Source: JAWLBY01 sp041687455 (lineage in GTDB: Bacteria; Pseudomonadota; Gammaproteobacteria; Xanthomonadales; Xanthomonadaceae). From it: 64,000 nt of DNA. The stretch is taken from contig JAWLBY010000019.1 in the NCBI GenBank assembly GCA_041687455.1, forward strand, positions 5,803 through 69,802. The letters are read 5' to 3'. The notes under the pieces are model-generated. The model was not told where the DNA came from. It searched no databases and saw only the letters and a program-made list of their open reading frames with translations. Of the stretch, positions 8,638 to 17,802 are shown in pieces; within the stretch, counting starts at the first letter, position 1; every line of letters begins with the position of its first letter. The position numbers and the translations under genes were made by a program.

Positions 8638-8790
8638 CCCGTCGACCGCACAGCGCGCAGCCGCAGGCGCACGGTCGATCTCGCGGACAGCGGTCGCGGG
8701 CCGGCCGTAGTCCTGTCCGGAATGCTCTGGCTCCTGCTCGCCGACGGGCAATGAAGAGCGCGCGATCGCGGCTGAAGCCACCGAAACTCG

Positions 8791-9591
<801 letters not shown>

Positions 9592-9613
9592 CGGTCGGCT
9601 CCTTGCGCTGTGC

Positions 9614-9629
9614 TAGGCTCCCGAGCATA
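9614..9629. promoter_or_regulatory. Overlapping face-to-face -10 elements between two SDR genes
   Basis: TAGGCT at 9614-9619 (+, toward ATG 9653) and TATGCT on the minus strand (AGCATA at 9624-9629, toward ATG 9591). If both are used, the two transcripts overlap by a few bases at their 5' ends and polymerases would compete for the site. Prediction only. Confidence 0.35.
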
Positions 9630-9652
9630 CCAGCAGGTACGGAACAAACTGC

Positions 9653-10435
9653 ATGTCGGATCAAGCATCTGCGCACGCCCTGCTCGACCTGTCCGACAAG
9701 ACCGCACTGGTCAGCGGCGCGTCGCGCGGCATCGGTTGCGCGATCGCGCATCTGCTGGCCGCAGCCGGCGCGCACGTCGTCTGCACCAGCCGCAAACGCG
9801 ACGCCTGCGAGGAGGTGGTGGCGGCGATCCGCGAGCAGGGCGGCTCGGCCGAGGCGATGGCGATGCACGTCGGTGATCCGACCGCGATCGAGGCGGTGTT
9901 CTCGCGACTCGATGCGCTGGACCGCGCGCCCGAGCTGCTGGTCAACAACGCCGCCGCGAACCCGTACTTCGGCCCCGCGCTGGAGATGGAACTGGAGGCG
10001 TTCGAGAAGACCGTCGAGGTCAACCTGCGCGGCTATTTCTGGACCACGGTGCAGGCGGCGAAGCGGATCAAGGCGGGCGGCCGCGGCGGCGCAATCGTCA
10101 ACATCGCGTCGGTCAACGCGAAGCGTGCAGCGCCCGGGCAACTGGTCTATTCGATGACCAAGGCCGGCATCGTCAACATGACCGAGGGCTTCGCCAAGGA
10201 GCTGGCCGCCGACGGCATCCGGGTCAACGCGGTGTTGCCTGGCCTGACCGACACGAAATTCGCATCGGCGCTGACCAGCGACCCGAAGCGGCTGCAGCAG
10301 TTGCTGCGGGCGATCCCGCTCGGCCGCGTCGCCCAGCCCGACGAAGTCGCCCCACTGGTGCTGTTCCTGCTGTCCGACGCGGCGAGCTACGTGACCGGCG
10401 CGAGCTTCGCGGTCGACGGCGGTTATCTGGCCTGA
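9653..10435 (+). CDS. SDR family oxidoreductase (3-oxoacyl-ACP reductase-like)
   Basis: 260 residues. Classical SDR motifs are ALVSGASRGIG (cofactor), NNAA in place of NNAG, the catalytic Ser in VNIASVN, YSMTK as YxxxK and the C-terminal ASYVTGASFAVDGGY typical of FabG-like enzymes. The Ala in NNAA is a common variant. The substrate cannot be set from sequence; homologues of this type often act on beta-hydroxyacyl or secondary alcohol substrates. It lies 62 nt from the membrane FMN protein gene downstream, which has its own predicted promoter. Confidence 0.87.
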   Translation: MSDQASAHALLDLSDKTALVSGASRGIGCAIAHLLAAAGAHVVCTSRKRDACEEVVAAIREQGGSAEAMAMHVGDPTAIEAVFSRLDALDRAPELLVNNAAANPYFGPALEMELEAFEKTVEVNLRGYFWTTVQAAKRIKAGGRGGAIVNIASVNAKRAAPGQLVYSMTKAGIVNMTEGFAKELAADGIRVNAVLPGLTDTKFASALTSDPKRLQQLLRAIPLGRVAQPDEVAPLVLFLLSDAASYVTGASFAVDGGYLA

Positions 10436-10485
10436 CCGTCACGGCCTACCCACCGCCCGATCAACCGCGGCCCCTGCCGGCGCGC

Positions 10486-10491
10486 TAAGCT
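10486..10491 (+). promoter_or_regulatory. Predicted -10 element, leaderless start
   Basis: TAAGCT at 10486-10491 is followed by 6 nt and then ATG 10498, and no ribosome-binding site is present. The expected transcription start falls on the start codon. Confidence 0.4.
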
Positions 10492-10497
10492 CGACCG

Positions 10498-12120
10498 ATG
10501 CTGCGCTACCTGCCCTATCTGTCGAGCATCGCGCTGACGCTGGTCAGCGCCACACTGGTGATGACCCACCCGGGCTGGTGGATCGGCGTGATCGCGTTCG
10601 GCTGCCTCGCGCTGTGGGGCAGCGCCGACCTGCTGCAGCGCGACAGCACGCTGCGCCGCAACTACCCGCTGCTGGCGCACTTCCGCTACGGCCTCGAATC
10701 GATCGGCCCGGAAATGCGCCAGTACTTCATCGAGGACGACACCGCCGAGGTGCCGTTCTCGCGGCTGCAGCGGGCGCTGGTCTACCAGCGCGCGAAGGGC
10801 GTCAACGACACCCGGCCGTTCGGTTCGCTGCAGGACATCTACGGCGTCGATTACGAATGGATCAACCATTCGATGGTGCCGAGCTACGCCGACAGTCACG
10901 ACTTCCGCGTGCTGGTCGGTTCACGCAGCGCGCAGCCGTATTCGGCCAGCGTGCTGAACATCTCGGCGATGAGCTTCGGCTCGCTGTCGCCGAGCGCGAT
11001 CCGGGCGCTGAACGCCGGCGCCAAGCGCGGCGGCTTCTACCACGACACCGGCGAGGGCTCGATCTCGCCGTATCACCGCGAGGGCGGCGGCGACCTGGTC
11101 TGGGAAATCGGCTCCGGCTACTTCGGCTGCCGAGATGAGGCCGGCCGCTTCGATCCGGAGCGTTTCGTCGCCAATGCGCGCGATCCGCAACTGAAGATGA
11201 TCGAGATCAAGCTGTCGCAGGGCGCCAAGCCCGGCCACGGCGGCCTGCTGCCCGGGCGCAAGGTCAACGCCGAGATCGCGCTGACCCGCGGCGTACCGCC
11301 CGGCGTCGACTGCGTGTCGCCGCCGCAGCACAGCGCGTTCACGACGCCGATCGGCCTGCTCGAGTTCGTCGCCCGGGTGCGCGAGCTGTCCGGTGGCAAG
11401 CCGACCGGGTTCAAGCTGGCGATCGGCCACCCGTGGGAATGGTTCGGCATCGCCAGGGCCATGCTGGAAACCCGTTTGCTGCCCGACTTCATCGTCGTCG
11501 ACGGTGCCGAGGGCGGCACCGGCGCGGCACCGGCCGAGTTCATCGACCACGTCGGCCTGCCGATGCGCGAGGCGCTGCTGCTGGTGCACAACACGCTGGT
11601 CGGACTGCGACTGCGCGACGAGATCCGGCTCGCTGCGGCCGGCCGGATCACCAGCGCGTTCGACATCGCACGGGCAATGGCGATCGGTGCCGACTGGTGC
11701 AACGCCGCCCGTGGCTTCATGTTCGCGCTCGGCTGCATCCAGGCCCGCAGTTGCCACACCGACCGCTGCCCGACCGGTGTCGCGACGCAGGACGTGCGGC
11801 GCTGGCGCGGTCTTGACGTGCCGGACAAGGCCGAGCGGGTGTTCCAGTTCCACCGCAACACGCTGCACGCGCTGCGCGAACTGCTCGGCGCCGCCGGGCT
11901 GACCGACCCGGGCCAGCTTGGACCCGAGCACATCCTGCGCCGGCTGTCGCCGTTTGAGGTGCGCTCGCTGGCCTCACTGCACCACTTCCTGCAGCCCGGC
12001 GAACTGCTCGACGGACTGCCCGAACACGACGTGTTCCGGACCTTCTGGCCGCAGGCGCGGCCGAACACGTTCGCTGCGCCGGAGCAGGTCCGGGCGATGC
12101 GGCTCAGCAAGGCGGTATGA
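10498..12120 (+). CDS. Membrane-anchored FMN-binding glutamate synthase family protein
   Basis: 540 residues. An N-terminal hairpin of two membrane helices (about residues 5-45) is followed by a GltB-type FMN domain. Conserved pieces are NISAMSFGSLSPSAI, GEGSISPYH, KLSQGAKPGHGG, the phosphate-binding GAEGGTGAAP, and GCIQARSCHTDRCPTGVATQ. The last keeps the C-x5-C-x4-C spacing that binds the 3Fe-4S cluster in glutamate synthase. The glutaminase and regulatory domains are missing, so it cannot be a complete GOGAT. The physiological substrate of this stand-alone membrane family is not established. The start coincides with a predicted leaderless promoter. Confidence 0.9.
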   Translation: MLRYLPYLSSIALTLVSATLVMTHPGWWIGVIAFGCLALWGSADLLQRDSTLRRNYPLLAHFRYGLESIGPEMRQYFIEDDTAEVPFSRLQRALVYQRAKGVNDTRPFGSLQDIYGVDYEWINHSMVPSYADSHDFRVLVGSRSAQPYSASVLNISAMSFGSLSPSAIRALNAGAKRGGFYHDTGEGSISPYHREGGGDLVWEIGSGYFGCRDEAGRFDPERFVANARDPQLKMIEIKLSQGAKPGHGGLLPGRKVNAEIALTRGVPPGVDCVSPPQHSAFTTPIGLLEFVARVRELSGGKPTGFKLAIGHPWEWFGIARAMLETRLLPDFIVVDGAEGGTGAAPAEFIDHVGLPMREALLLVHNTLVGLRLRDEIRLAAAGRITSAFDIARAMAIGADWCNAARGFMFALGCIQARSCHTDRCPTGVATQDVRRWRGLDVPDKAERVFQFHRNTLHALRELLGAAGLTDPGQLGPEHILRRLSPFEVRSLASLHHFLQPGELLDGLPEHDVFRTFWPQARPNTFAAPEQVRAMRLSKAV

Positions 12121-12375
12121 CACTGAGCCCGGGCCAGCCGGACACCGACGCAATGACGGGCCACGGGCGGAGAGCGGCGTTTCAGGCGCTGCGGCGCACG
12201 ATTGCACCGAGGTTCGTGCGGGAAGGCCAATGATCATCACCAACCGGCCCGAAGCAACGTCGGCCGGCTCGGATCGCTCCCGCGGGTCGCGCTCCGCGCG
12301 AGTCAAGCGCGGGCGCGCCCGGCTTTCCGTCCTGCCGGGCTGCGCCACCTCCAGGACGTGACGGCCGCGCGGCCC

Positions 12376-13749
12376 TCACCGGTACAACAGGCCCGGCAAC
12401 CAGGTCGCCAGTTGCGGCACCAGCGCCAGCAGCCCGAGCATCAATACCTGCAAGGCAATGAACGGCACGACGCCGCGATAGATGTCGACTGTCGACAGCG
12501 CCGGCGGGGCGACCCCGCGCAGGTAGAACAGCGCGAAGCCGAACGGCGGGGTCAGGAAACTGGTCTGCAGGTTGATCGCCAGCATCACGCCGAGCCAGAC
12601 CGGGTCGACGCCGAGCAGGAACAGCGCCGGCGCAACGATCGGCACGACGACGAAGATGATCTCGATGAAGTCGAGCATGAAGCCGAGCAGGAACACCGCC
12701 AGCATCACCGCCAGCATCGCGCCGACCGCGCCGCCCGGCAGAGCGGTCAACGCGGCATGCACGGCATCCTCACCGCCGTAGCCGCGGAACACCAGCGAGA
12801 ACAGCGACGCACCGAGCAGGATCGCGAATACCATCGCGGTGACCAGCACGGTCTGCTCGGACACCTCGCGCAGCCGCGCGATCGTCAACTGGCCGGCGAG
12901 CAGCGCGAACAGCGTGGCGCCGACCGCGCCGACTGCCGCCGCCTCGGTCGGCGTCGCGATGCCGGCCAGGATCGACCCGAGCACGGCCAGGATCAGCAGC
13001 AGCGGCGGCAGCACCGCGCGCAGCAGCCGCACTGCGCTGCGCCCGGCCAATGCCTCGCGCGGCAGTGCCGGCGCACGCTGCGGCTGCCGCCATGCCACCC
13101 ACAGCGCGTACATGAGATACAGGCCGACCAGCAGCAATCCCGGCAGCAGGGCGCCGGCGAACAGGTCGCCGACCGACACCTGCTTCGGCGCGAAGTTGCC
13201 GAGCTTGAGCTGGGCCTGGCTGTAGGCGTTGCCGAGCTGGTCGCCGAGCAGCACCAGCACCACCGACGGCGGGATGATCTGGCCGAGCGTGCCCGACGCA
13301 CACAGCGCGCCGGCCGCCAGTCGCGGACAGTAGCCGTGGCGCAGCATGACCGGCAGCGAGATCAGCCCCATCGTCACCACCGTCGCGCCGACGATGCCGG
13401 TCGAGGCGGCGAGCAGCGCGCCGACCAGCAGCACCGCGACCACCAGCCCGCCGCGGCGGTCGCCGAACAGCGCCGCGACCGACTCGAGCAGGTCCTCGGC
13501 AAGCCGCGAGCGCTCCAGCATCACGCCCATGAACACGAACAGCGGCACCGCCAGCAGCGTCTCGTTGCCCATGATGCCGAACACGCGATTCGGAAACGCC
13601 TGCAGGTAGACCGGATCGAACACACCGAGCAGCGCGCCGAGACCGGCGAACAGCAGCGACACGCCGGCCAGCGTGAAGGCGACCGGAAAGCCGGCCAGCA
13701 AGGCCGCGGCGAGCGCGACGACCAGCAGCACGAGCATGACGCCCTGCAT
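12376..13749 (-). CDS. TRAP transporter large permease subunit (DctM type)
   Basis: A 457-residue polytopic membrane protein of the TRAP-T large-subunit family. Signature pieces are GFPVAFTLAGVSLLFAG, VPLFVFMGVMLERS, the central ASTGIVGATVVTMGLISLP block and ASGTLGQIIPPSVVLVLLGD. The length and about twelve helices are normal. It forms a secondary, Na+-coupled uptake system with the small subunit encoded immediately upstream (1-nt TGATG overlap). No DctP-like binding protein gene is within the window on either side, so the substrate, usually an organic acid, is unknown. Confidence 0.92.
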   Translation of the reverse strand: MQGVMLVLLVVALAAALLAGFPVAFTLAGVSLLFAGLGALLGVFDPVYLQAFPNRVFGIMGNETLLAVPLFVFMGVMLERSRLAEDLLESVAALFGDRRGGLVVAVLLVGALLAASTGIVGATVVTMGLISLPVMLRHGYCPRLAAGALCASGTLGQIIPPSVVLVLLGDQLGNAYSQAQLKLGNFAPKQVSVGDLFAGALLPGLLLVGLYLMYALWVAWRQPQRAPALPREALAGRSAVRLLRAVLPPLLLILAVLGSILAGIATPTEAAAVGAVGATLFALLAGQLTIARLREVSEQTVLVTAMVFAILLGASLFSLVFRGYGGEDAVHAALTALPGGAVGAMLAVMLAVFLLGFMLDFIEIIFVVVPIVAPALFLLGVDPVWLGVMLAINLQTSFLTPPFGFALFYLRGVAPPALSTVDIYRGVVPFIALQVLMLGLLALVPQLATWLPGLLYR

Positions 13750-14303
13750 CAGCGGGCGCGCTCCTGGCGCGGCGCCGCGCCACCGGCAGCGCCGCCGCCC
13801 GGATCGGAATCATCGCCGCCGCGCGCCACCCGCCACGCCTTCAGCAGCTCGGACAGTCCCTGCAGCGCGAGCAGGATCGCCGCCGCCGGAATCGCCGCCT
13901 TCAGCAGGTACAGCGCCGGCAGTCCGCCGGGCTCGCGCGAGCCTTCGCGGATCGCCCAGCTTGCGTCGACGTAGTCGACACTGAGCCACAGCATCGCCGC
14001 CGCGAACGGCCACAGCAGCAGCACGATGCCGGCGATGTCGACAGCGGCGCGGACCCGCGGCGACCAGCGTTGCTGCAGCACGTCGACGCGCACGTGCCGG
14101 CCGTGCCGCAGCGCGACCGACAGGCCGAGCATGAAGATCAGCGCGTGCAGCCACTGGGTCGCTTCCTGCGCCGCGATCGAACCGAGCCGGAAGCCGTAGC
14201 GGGCGACCACCAGGCCGAACACCAGCGCGACCAGCGCCGGCACCAGCCACGCCAGCACCCGGCCGAGCGCACTGCTCAGCGCATCGATCCAGGCGGCGGT
14301 CAT
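13749..14303 (-). CDS. TRAP transporter small permease subunit (DctQ type)
   Basis: 184 residues with four predicted membrane helices and the DctQ hallmarks: a first helix followed by RYGFRLGSIAAQEATQW, then LHALIFMLGLSVALRHGRHV and DVLQQR. The C-terminus is a charged, glycine-rich tail. ATG 14303 is chosen because the family always starts just before the first helix. It precedes and overlaps the large subunit gene, the usual order in TRAP operons, but the expected upstream binding-protein gene is replaced by a DUF2782 gene. Confidence 0.88.
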   Translation of the reverse strand: MTAAWIDALSSALGRVLAWLVPALVALVFGLVVARYGFRLGSIAAQEATQWLHALIFMLGLSVALRHGRHVRVDVLQQRWSPRVRAAVDIAGIVLLLWPFAAAMLWLSVDYVDASWAIREGSREPGGLPALYLLKAAIPAAAILLALQGLSELLKAWRVARGGDDSDPGGGAAGGAAPRQERAR

Positions 14304-14379
14304 CGGCCGACGACGCGCCGACGTGTCGCCCGGATGCTCGGGCACTGCGCGAACCGGCCGGCGCGACCGCGCGCCGGCG

Positions 14380-14706
14380 TCAGTCCCACTGGTACAGCGT
14401 GTAGTAGACCGGCGCGACATCACCGTCGGTGTCGCGACGGTCGAGCCGGCCATCGCCGTTGGTGTCGAGCAGCGCGTACGGAATGCCGCGGCGCGGTGTG
14501 ACCCGAACTTCGTACAACTGGCCGTTCAAGCGGTATTCCTCGACCCGGTCGCCGTTGTCGAGCTTGCGGATCGTCACGGTCGGCGCCGCCTCCGGCGCCG
14601 GCGGCTGTTCGATCTTCTCCGGCAGCGGCGGCTCCTCGGCCGGCGGCGTCTGGGCCAGCACCGGCAGGGCGGCGAAACACAGCAGCGACAGCAGGACGGC
14701 ACGCAT
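14380..14706 (-). CDS. DUF2782 family exported protein
   Basis: A 108-residue exported protein. A signal peptide (AVLLSLLCFAALPVLAQ) and a proline-rich linker precede a compact domain with TVTIRKLDNGDRVEEYRLNG, YEVRVTPRRGIPYAL and a C-terminal YYTLYQWD. These match DUF2782, which is conserved beside polA in pseudomonads and relatives. The segment DTNGDGRLDRRDTDGD looks like an extra EF-hand-like, Asp-rich loop placed between two strands, and may bind a divalent cation. Function is unknown. It is transcribed divergently from polA; its promoter candidate has TATCCT at 14732-14737 on the minus strand. Confidence 0.85.
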   Translation of the reverse strand: MRAVLLSLLCFAALPVLAQTPPAEEPPLPEKIEQPPAPEAAPTVTIRKLDNGDRVEEYRLNGQLYEVRVTPRRGIPYALLDTNGDGRLDRRDTDGDVAPVYYTLYQWD

Positions 14707-14731
14707 GGCGGTTCTCCCGGAGTGTCGGACA

Positions 14732-14737
14732 AGGATA
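14732..14737 (-). promoter_or_regulatory. Predicted -10 of the DUF2782 gene
   Basis: AGGATA on the + strand, TATCCT on the coding strand, 25 nt before ATG 14706, with GGGAGA between as ribosome-binding site. No clear -35. Confidence 0.35.
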
Positions 14738-14810
14738 GCAGCGGCGCCGCGGCCCGGATCGGCCGCCGGCCGCGGCGCCGCAGCGGCGGCCCGCCGTCGC
14801 CGCCAGCGCC

Positions 14811-14816
14811 TACAAT
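14811..14816 (+). promoter_or_regulatory. Predicted -10 of polA
   Basis: TACAAT, 28 nt before ATG 14845, giving a leader of about 22 nt. The -35 region is GC-rich and not recognisable. Confidence 0.45.
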
Positions 14817-14844
14817 CGTCGGCCGACCCGTCCATGCGCCTGCC

Positions 14845-17598
14845 ATGTCCCGCCTGATCCTGATCGACGGTTCCAGTTACCTGTATCGCGCCTATCACGC
14901 GCTGCCGCCGCTGTCGAACGCGGCCGGTGAGCCGACCGGCGCGCTGTTCGGGGTCGTCAACATGCTGCGCGCGACGCTGAAGGAAGCGCCGGATTACGCC
15001 GCGTTCGTGATCGATGCGCCCGGCCCGACCTTTCGCGACGCGCTGTACGCCGACTACAAGGCACAGCGTGCGCCGATGCCGGACGACCTGCGCGCGCAGG
15101 TCGAACCGATGCTGGCGATCGTCGCCGCGCTCGGTTTTCCGATCCTGCGCGTGCCCGGCGTCGAAGCCGACGACGTGATCGGCACGCTGGCCTGCCACGC
15201 TGCCGCAGCCGGTTGCGAGGTGACGATCTCGACCTCGGACAAGGATTTCGCCCAGCTCGTCCGGCCGCACATCGAACTGGTCAACACGATGAGCGGCAGC
15301 CGGCTCGATCGCGACGGCGTGATCGCCAAGTTCGGCGTGCCGCCGGAGCGGATCGTCGACCTGCTCGCGCTGATGGGCGATACCGTCGACAACATCCGCG
15401 GCATCGACAAGTGCGGGCCGAAGACGGCGGCCAAGTGGCTGAACGAACACGGCTCGCTCGACGGCGTGATCGCGGCGGCGGACCGCATCGGCGGCAAGAT
15501 CGGCGACAACCTGCGCGCTGCACTCGACCGGCTGCCGGCCAATCGCGAGCTGGTCACGATCAAGTGCGACTGCGAGCTCGAGCTGCGCCACGACGAGCTG
15601 CACCTGGTGCCGCGCGACGTCGATGCGCTGCGCACGCTGTACACCCGCTACGGCTTCAACCAGGCGCTGCGCGAGCTCGAAGGCGCTGCACCGGCAGTCT
15701 CCGAAAAGGAACCGGCCCGCGCCCGCAGCAGCGGATTCGCCGCCGCCCCGGCCGCGCCCGACAGCGGCATCGATCCGGCGCTGGCGGTGCGCGGCGAGTA
15801 CGAGTGCGTGCTCGACGAGACGCAGCTCGCCGCGTGGATCGAACGGCTGCGCGCCGCGCCGCGGTTCGCGATCGATACCGAGACCGATTCGCTCGATCCG
15901 TTGCGGGCGAATCTGGTCGGCCTGTCGCTGGCGGTCGAGATCGGCCGTGGCTGCTACATCCCGCTCGCGCACGACGGCCCCGGCGTGGCGAAACAGCTCG
16001 ACCGCGGTCGCGTGCTTGATGCGCTGCGGCCGCTGCTCGAGGATCCGCAGCGACCGAAGCTCGGCCACCACGGCAAGTACGACATCCACGTGCTGCGCCG
16101 GCACGGCGTCACGCTGGCCGGCTACCACGACGACACGATGCTCGAGAGCTTCGTCTGGAACGCCGGCAGCTCGCGCCACGACATGGACACGCTGGCGTTC
16201 CGTTACCTCGGCTACCAGACAAAGCTGTACGAGGACGTCTGCGGCAAGGGCGCCAGGCAGATCCCGTTCTCGCAGGTCGACCTCGACAGCGCGACCGCCT
16301 ACGCCGCCGAGGACGCCGACATCACGCTGCGGCTGCACACGACGCTGTCCGCCAAGCTCGCCTCCGCGGCACGGCTGGACGCGGTCTACCGCGACATCGA
16401 GATGCCGCTGGTCGAGGTGCTGGCGACGATGGAGGCACGCGGCGTGCTGGTCGACGCGGCCGAGCTGCGCCGGCAGAGCCACGATCTCGCGCAGCGGATG
16501 ATGGCCGCGCAGCAACGCGCGCACGAGCTGGCCGGCCGCAGCTTCAATCTCGATTCGCCGAAGCAGCTCTGCGCGTTGCTGTTCGAGGAGCTGAAGCTGC
16601 CGGCGCTGGTCAAGACGCCGAAGGGCCAGCCGAGCACCAACGAGGAAGCGCTCGAGGCGATCGCCGACCTGCACGAGCTGCCGCGGCTGATCCTCGACAA
16701 CCGCAGTCTCGGCAAGCTGCGCGGCACCTACACCGACAAGCTGCCGGAAATGATCCATCCCGAATCCGGCCGCGTGCACACCAGCTATCACCAGGCGGGC
16801 GCTGCGACCGGCCGGCTGTCGTCGAGCGATCCGAACCTGCAGAACATTCCGATCCGCAGCGACGACGGCCGGCGGATCCGGCGCGCGTTCATCGCCCCGC
16901 CCGGCTGGAAGATTGTCGCCTGCGACTACTCGCAGATCGAGCTGCGGATCATGGCGCACCTGTCCGGTGATCCCGGCCTGCTCGCCGCATTCGAATCCGG
17001 CCAGGACGTACATCGCGCGACCGCGGCGGAAGTGTTCGGCGTGCCGCTGGAACAGGTCGACGGCAACCAGCGGCGGGCCGCGAAGGCGATCAACTTCGGC
17101 CTGATGTACGGCATGAGCGCGTTCGGTCTCGCGCGCCAGCTCGGCATCGGCCGTGGCGAGGCACAGGACTACATCGCGCTGTACTTCCAGCGCTATCCCG
17201 GCGTGCAGAACTACATGGAATCGGCGCGCCAGCAGGCACGCGAGAGCGGCTACGTCGAAACGGTGTTCGGCCGCCGACTGCACCTGGCCGAGATCCATTC
17301 GCGCAATCAGGCGCAGCGCGCTGGCGCCGAGCGCGCCGCGATCAACGCGCCGATGCAGGGCACCGCCGCCGACATCATCAAGCGCGCGATGCGCCGCGTG
17401 CACGACTGGCTGCAGCCGCACTCCGACCGTGCGGCGATGATCATGCAGGTGCACGACGAACTGGTGTTCGAGTGCGAAGCCGGATTCGTCGACACGTTGC
17501 GCGAACGCGTCGTCGCGCTGATGGAAGGCGCCGCCGAGCTGCGCGTGCCGCTGCTGGTCGAGTGCGGCGTCGGCGACAACTGGGACGAGGCGCATTGA
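14845..17598 (+). CDS. polA: DNA polymerase I
   Basis: 917 residues, normal for full-length Pol I. The 5' nuclease domain (1-about 290) starts LILIDGSSYLYRAYHALPPL and keeps the acidic metal ligands in GVEADDVIGTLA, TSDKDF and LMGDTVDNIRG. The 3'-5' exonuclease domain retains DTETDSLDP (Exo I), the second Exo motif near LGHHGKYDIHVL, and YAAEDADITLRL (Exo III), so proofreading looks intact. The polymerase domain has motif A DYSQIELRIMAHLSGD, motif B RRAAKAINFGLMYGM and motif C MQVHDELVFE. It works in Okazaki-fragment maturation and repair. The ATG is 28 nt downstream of a TACAAT -10. Confidence 0.98.
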   Translation: MSRLILIDGSSYLYRAYHALPPLSNAAGEPTGALFGVVNMLRATLKEAPDYAAFVIDAPGPTFRDALYADYKAQRAPMPDDLRAQVEPMLAIVAALGFPILRVPGVEADDVIGTLACHAAAAGCEVTISTSDKDFAQLVRPHIELVNTMSGSRLDRDGVIAKFGVPPERIVDLLALMGDTVDNIRGIDKCGPKTAAKWLNEHGSLDGVIAAADRIGGKIGDNLRAALDRLPANRELVTIKCDCELELRHDELHLVPRDVDALRTLYTRYGFNQALRELEGAAPAVSEKEPARARSSGFAAAPAAPDSGIDPALAVRGEYECVLDETQLAAWIERLRAAPRFAIDTETDSLDPLRANLVGLSLAVEIGRGCYIPLAHDGPGVAKQLDRGRVLDALRPLLEDPQRPKLGHHGKYDIHVLRRHGVTLAGYHDDTMLESFVWNAGSSRHDMDTLAFRYLGYQTKLYEDVCGKGARQIPFSQVDLDSATAYAAEDADITLRLHTTLSAKLASAARLDAVYRDIEMPLVEVLATMEARGVLVDAAELRRQSHDLAQRMMAAQQRAHELAGRSFNLDSPKQLCALLFEELKLPALVKTPKGQPSTNEEALEAIADLHELPRLILDNRSLGKLRGTYTDKLPEMIHPESGRVHTSYHQAGAATGRLSSSDPNLQNIPIRSDDGRRIRRAFIAPPGWKIVACDYSQIELRIMAHLSGDPGLLAAFESGQDVHRATAAEVFGVPLEQVDGNQRRAAKAINFGLMYGMSAFGLARQLGIGRGEAQDYIALYFQRYPGVQNYMESARQQARESGYVETVFGRRLHLAEIHSRNQAQRAGAERAAINAPMQGTAADIIKRAMRRVHDWLQPHSDRAAMIMQVHDELVFECEAGFVDTLRERVVALMEGAAELRVPLLVECGVGDNWDEAH

Positions 17599-17729
17599 GC
17601 GGCGGGATCCGGGATCGGATTCAATTGATGCGGTTCGCGTCCCACGGCGGCCGCGACCGATGCGATCGACTGTCGCAACCGAGGCCGCTTCCACAGACCG
17701 GCCGCCGCCAAACTGCGTCGCGTCGATCC

Positions 17730-17799
17730 GCATCGCCAAGTTCGAATCACCAAGACCGAATCACCAAGCCCGAATAACCAATCCCGAATAACCGATCCT
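17730..17799. repeat. Degenerate 14-bp tandem repeat upstream of a glycosyltransferase gene
   Basis: Four clear copies at 17744, 17758, 17772 and 17786 (GAATCACCAAGACC, GAATCACCAAGCCC, GAATAACCAATCCC, GAATAACCGATCCT), preceded by a weaker fifth copy at 17730. The array ends 3 nt before ATG 17803 and replaces any ribosome-binding site. It is much more AT-rich than its surroundings. Confidence 0.75.
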
Positions 17800-17802
17800 C
17801 AC

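Noticed and set aside
14380..17739. Very long open frame (over 1100 codons) antisense to polA
   Set aside because: It is the mirror of polA codon bias in GC-rich DNA; the protein has no domain, and only its last 108 codons correspond to a real gene (DUF2782).
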